Origin: Planctomycetota bacterium
GTDB lineage: Bacteria > Planctomycetota > SZUA-567 > H5-PLA8
Length of the DNA: 64,000 nt
Assembly (NCBI GenBank): GCA_023150555.1
Contig: JAKLKQ010000002.1
Location: 150,958 to 214,957, forward strand
Reading direction: 5' to 3'
Shown in pieces: positions 61,327 through 64,000 of this stretch (within the stretch, counting starts at the first letter, position 1; each line of letters starts with the position of its first letter). The notes beneath the pieces were generated by a model, which saw nothing but the letters and a program-made list of their open reading frames with translations, ran no database searches and was not told the DNA's origin. The position numbers were made by a program, and so were the translations under genes.

Positions 61327-63222
61327 TCAGCCTTCGCCGTAGGACTTCAGCTTCAGGTTCAGCGTGCTGCGCGCCAGGCCCAGGACCTTGGCGGCCTCGG
61401 ACTTGTTGCCGCCCAAGCGCTCCAGCACCTGCAGGATGTGCCGCCGCTCGACCGCGGCCAGCGAGTCGGTGCCCAGCGCGATCGCGCCGCGGACGCCGGA
61501 CTCCAGGCCCAGTTCGTCCGCCTGGATCTCGCGCCCCGCCGCGAAGATCACCGCCTGCTCCAGCACCGAACGCAGTTCGCGCACGTTGCCCGGCCAAGTG
61601 TGTTCCAGCAGCCGCGCCTCGGCCGTGGGCGCCAGCGCGCGCGCGCCGCCGCCGAGCAGTTCGACGAAGTAGCGCGCCAGGGGCAGGATGTCCTCGGTGC
61701 GCTCGCGCAGCGGCGGCACGTCCAGCGTCACCGTCGCCATGCGGTAGTACAGGTCCTCGCGAAAGGCGCCGTCGCGGGTGGCCGCGGCGAGGTTGCGGTT
61801 GCTGGCGCAGACGATGCGCACGTCCACGGCCGCGTCGCGGTCGCCGCCGACGGGGCGCACGCGCTTCTCCTGGATTACGCGCAGGAGTTTGGCCTGCAGC
61901 GGCGCGGGCAGTTCGCCGACCTCGTCGAGGAACAGCGTCCCGCCGTGCGCTTCGACGAACGCACCCTTGCGGTCCACGTGCGCGCCGGTGAATGCTCCGC
62001 GCAGGTGCCCGAACATCTCCGATTCGAAAAGGTCCGCGGGGATCGCCGCGCAGTTGCACGCGACGAAGGGACGGTCGGCGCGCGGGCTGCGGCGGTGCAG
62101 CAGGCGCGCGATGCCTTCCTTGCCGGTGCCGCTTTCGCCCTGGATCAGAACGCAGGCGTCGGCCTGCGCGACCTTCTCGACGCGCTCCAGCAGCCGCACC
62201 ATCGACGGCGACTCCACGACCATCTGCACGTCGGCGACGGCGCCGCGCTTGAGCGCGCTCACCTCGGCTTCCAGCCTCCGGCGCATCTGCAGGTTGTCGT
62301 CGAGCAGCGACCAGACCTGGCCCAGCCAGATCAGCAGTTCGGCTTCCGCGACGTTGAATTCGGCGGGGCGGTCCTGGTTGTCGAGATACAGCACCGCGGC
62401 CAGACGCCCGGCGACGTCGAAGACCGGCGAGCACGCGATGGCGCGGATGTGGTTGCGCACCACGCTTTCCTGGTGCTGCAGGCCCGATGGCAGCCGCGCG
62501 GTGTTGCCGATCAGCACGGCCTGGCGCTTTTCGAGGATCCGCTTGAGCACCGTCTTCGAGACCACCGCGCCGATGTCGGCGCCCTCGTCGAAGCCGCGCG
62601 CCGCGATCGGTTCGATCTGTTCGTCTTCGCCCACCCGGGCCAGCAGCGCGCGCGTGGCGGTAAGGCGCAGGCAGGCCAGGTCGAGGACGCGGCGCGTAAG
62701 ACTCTCGCGGTCGTGCGCGCCGGCCAGCAGCGAGAGCAATTCGGCAAGCAGGCTCACGGAGGCCGCGTTGCTGTCGCGGGACGCGCGCGAACCCGTCACG
62801 TCGCTGGAACTCGGCGCGGCCGGCAGCGCGGAAGGAGCGGGCGTGTCGTCGTGGCCGCGGCGCAGCACGGTGCTGGCGTCGATCAGGTTCATGCCGTCCT
62901 GGACGTTGAGCAGGGTGAAGGTGGTGCCGGCGATCTGAAAAGAGGTCCCGCCGCCGATGCGCGCGGACTCGACGGCCGACCCGTCCAGTTCGACGGCGCA
63001 CTTGCCCTTGGTGCGGCGCAGCAGAAAGGCGCCGTCGTCGAAGAGCAGTTCGGCATGGTCGGAGGAGACGCGGCGGTCGGGGACGTGGACCTCGCAGTCG
63101 GGCGAACGCCCGATACGCCAGCGCGAGCCCTCCTTCAGCGGGACGGTCCAGCGGCGGCCTTGATGTTCCAAGCGGAGTTCGTACATGCTCATTTCGCGCG
63201 AGGCGGCGGTTGCGGTTTCCAT
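61327..63222 (-). CDS. FHA-GAF-AAA+-Fis sigma54-dependent activator
   Basis: A 631-residue regulator. The FHA domain (about 25-110) has WRIGRSPDCEVHVPDRRVSSDHAEL. A GAF domain (about 155-310) follows. The AAA+ core (about 340-560) has GESGTGKE (Walker A), the sigma54-contact loop GAFTGA, GGTLFLDEVGEL (Walker B) and WPGNVRELRSV. A Fis-type helix-turn-helix closes it (SEAAKVLGLARSTLNLKL). FHA suggests that a phosphothreonine, perhaps made by a Hanks-type kinase such as the one at 13025, controls it. The start is uncertain: ATGs at 63192 or 63186 could also serve. No target promoter identified. Confidence 0.93.
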   Translation of the reverse strand: METATAASREMSMYELRLEHQGRRWTVPLKEGSRWRIGRSPDCEVHVPDRRVSSDHAELLFDDGAFLLRRTKGKCAVELDGSAVESARIGGGTSFQIAGTTFTLLNVQDGMNLIDASTVLRRGHDDTPAPSALPAAPSSSDVTGSRASRDSNAASVSLLAELLSLLAGAHDRESLTRRVLDLACLRLTATRALLARVGEDEQIEPIAARGFDEGADIGAVVSKTVLKRILEKRQAVLIGNTARLPSGLQHQESVVRNHIRAIACSPVFDVAGRLAAVLYLDNQDRPAEFNVAEAELLIWLGQVWSLLDDNLQMRRRLEAEVSALKRGAVADVQMVVESPSMVRLLERVEKVAQADACVLIQGESGTGKEGIARLLHRRSPRADRPFVACNCAAIPADLFESEMFGHLRGAFTGAHVDRKGAFVEAHGGTLFLDEVGELPAPLQAKLLRVIQEKRVRPVGGDRDAAVDVRIVCASNRNLAAATRDGAFREDLYYRMATVTLDVPPLRERTEDILPLARYFVELLGGGARALAPTAEARLLEHTWPGNVRELRSVLEQAVIFAAGREIQADELGLESGVRGAIALGTDSLAAVERRHILQVLERLGGNKSEAAKVLGLARSTLNLKLKSYGEG

Positions 63223-63418
63223 TGTGCGACCCGAAGGCAAGGCACCCCACGGTAAAACGACCCAGCACCCGCCGCGTTGGTGGGCAATCGTGAAACGTTC
63301 TACGCCCTTGCGTGGCAGGACCTTAGCGGTGCGGCGAAAAGCCCCATCCGGCCCGTGTCGGGCGTGCTATCATGCCGCTTCGCCGCCCTACCGGGCCTCA
63401 ACAGTCAAGGAGTCGCGC

Positions 63419-63850
63419 ATGGGTTCCCAGGCCTTCACCGACCGCCTGCCGGGCAAGCCGAGCCTGGCCGGATTCCTCCGGGCGCTGAAATACGACCGCC
63501 ACGGCCTGGTCACCGTCGTGGCCCAGGACGCCGGCAACGGCCAGGTGCTGATGCTCGCGCACGCCAACCGCAAAGCGTTAGAGCGCAGCCTGAAGACCGG
63601 CTTCATGCACTACTATTCGCGCTCGCGGAAGAAGCTCTGGAAGAAGGGCGAGGAGAGCGGCCACGTGCAGCAGCTGGTGAGCCTGGACGTCGACTGCGAC
63701 GGCGACGCGCTGCTGGCGCGGGTGCGGCAGGCGAAGGGCGCCTGCCACCTGGGCTTCCGTTCGTGCTTTTCCGCGCGCGCCGACAAGCGCGGGCGCGTGC
63801 GCATCGTGGGCAGGAAGGTCTTCGCGCCCGGCCAGGCGTACGGGAAGTAG
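63419..63850 (+). CDS. hisI: phosphoribosyl-AMP cyclohydrolase
   Basis: A 143-residue zinc enzyme that opens the adenine ring of phosphoribosyl-AMP in histidine biosynthesis. Clear family phrases are VLMLAHANRKALERSLKTG, HYYSRSRKKLWKKGEESGHVQ and DVDCDGDALLARV...GACHLGFRSCF, with the zinc Cys residues. The protein is HisI alone, without HisE. AAGGAG precedes the ATG. It is divergent from the sigma54 activator, and other his genes are not nearby. Confidence 0.95.
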   Translation: MGSQAFTDRLPGKPSLAGFLRALKYDRHGLVTVVAQDAGNGQVLMLAHANRKALERSLKTGFMHYYSRSRKKLWKKGEESGHVQQLVSLDVDCDGDALLARVRQAKGACHLGFRSCFSARADKRGRVRIVGRKVFAPGQAYGK

Positions 63851-63867
63851 CGCGCGCACAATTTCCT

Positions 63868-63896
63868 CACGCAAAGACGCCAAGGCGCAAAGAACG
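63868..63896 (+). repeat. dispersed 29-base repeat, copy B
   Basis: CACGCAAAGACGCCAAGGCG continuing to CAAAGAACG. It matches 22052-22080 (opposite strand) at about 25-26 of 29 positions. Located just after hisI. Confidence 0.65.
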
Positions 63897-63913
63897 ACGT
63901 TTCGATTCCTTGC

Positions 63914-63936
63914 CACCAAGACGCGAAGGCACCAAG
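63914..63936 (+). repeat. related degenerate repeat unit, copy C
   Basis: CACCAAGACGCGAAGGCACC, then AAG, resembles copy B with several changes and the same phase, so a tandem degenerate array may follow hisI. Confidence 0.45.
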
Positions 63937-64000
63937 CTGCGGCTTCTGGCCCCTTGCACGCGTCGTACTTTCATCTTTTAACGCCTTATAAAAATTAAAA

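Overview
This is a GC-rich bacterial chromosome segment. GC was judged by eye, not computed. Gene content suggests a PVC-type or nearby bacterium (Lentisphaerota, Planctomycetota or a related candidate phylum). The evidence is an ECF sigma factor with a zinc-finger/FecR-type anti-sigma, a Ser/Thr kinase with an AAA-like front half, an FHA-GAF-sigma54 activator, two AraC/phytanoyl-dioxygenase pairs, a DUF4954-like beta-helix protein, and heparinase-, sulfatase-, GH20- and DUF1961-type carbohydrate enzymes. No rRNA or tRNA was recognised, so the phylum assignment is an inference.

Layout. (1) 1-10.3 kb: a tightly packed plus-strand block of phage-type genes (connector, tail, fibre and baseplate-like proteins, a lipoprotein and a secreted trypsin-like protease). 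It ends in a striking array of six hairpins (10306-10548). No integrase, terminase, portal, capsid or tape-measure gene is visible, so only part of a prophage or phage-derived particle is present. (2) 10.5-22 kb: a radical-SAM-like protein with unusual cysteine spacing, a fatty acid desaturase, an AAA ATPase overlapping an AAA-like/Ser-Thr kinase fusion, class II aldolase, an anti-sigma/ECF sigma pair and a methyltransferase. (3) 22-33.6 kb: a carbohydrate locus. A GntR/LacI-type regulator and a DUF1961 protein read leftward. A transglutaminase-like protein, a GDPD-type phosphodiesterase, a heparinase II/III-like protein and three tandem ~600-residue paralogues read rightward. None of these proteins has an obvious signal peptide, so the locus appears to act on imported substrates. 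(4) 33.6-37.6 kb: a leftward surface-glycan set (GT2 glycosyltransferase, AsnB-type amidotransferase, zinc-ribbon methyltransferase). (5) 37.7-48.4 kb: single genes including a macro domain protein, an RlmJ-like methyltransferase, an EVE protein, 5-oxoprolinase, a YjbQ protein, a sulfatase, a small exported protein and a DUF4954-like protein. (6) 48.6-60.1 kb: two copies of a divergent AraC/phytanoyl-dioxygenase module flanking core genes (a rhodanese without its active-site Cys, frr, recG) and followed by GH20 and enolase-superfamily enzymes. (7) 60.2-64 kb: an exported thioredoxin-fold protein, a sigma54 activator and hisI, ending in dispersed intergenic repeats.

No gene-free stretch exceeds 300 bases. 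The longest are 10280-10569 (hairpin array), 11848-12107 (promoter region of the desaturase and of the radical-SAM-like gene) and 46318-46540 (direct repeat and two terminators). Very long open frames lie antisense to many genes and are by-products of GC-rich codon use.
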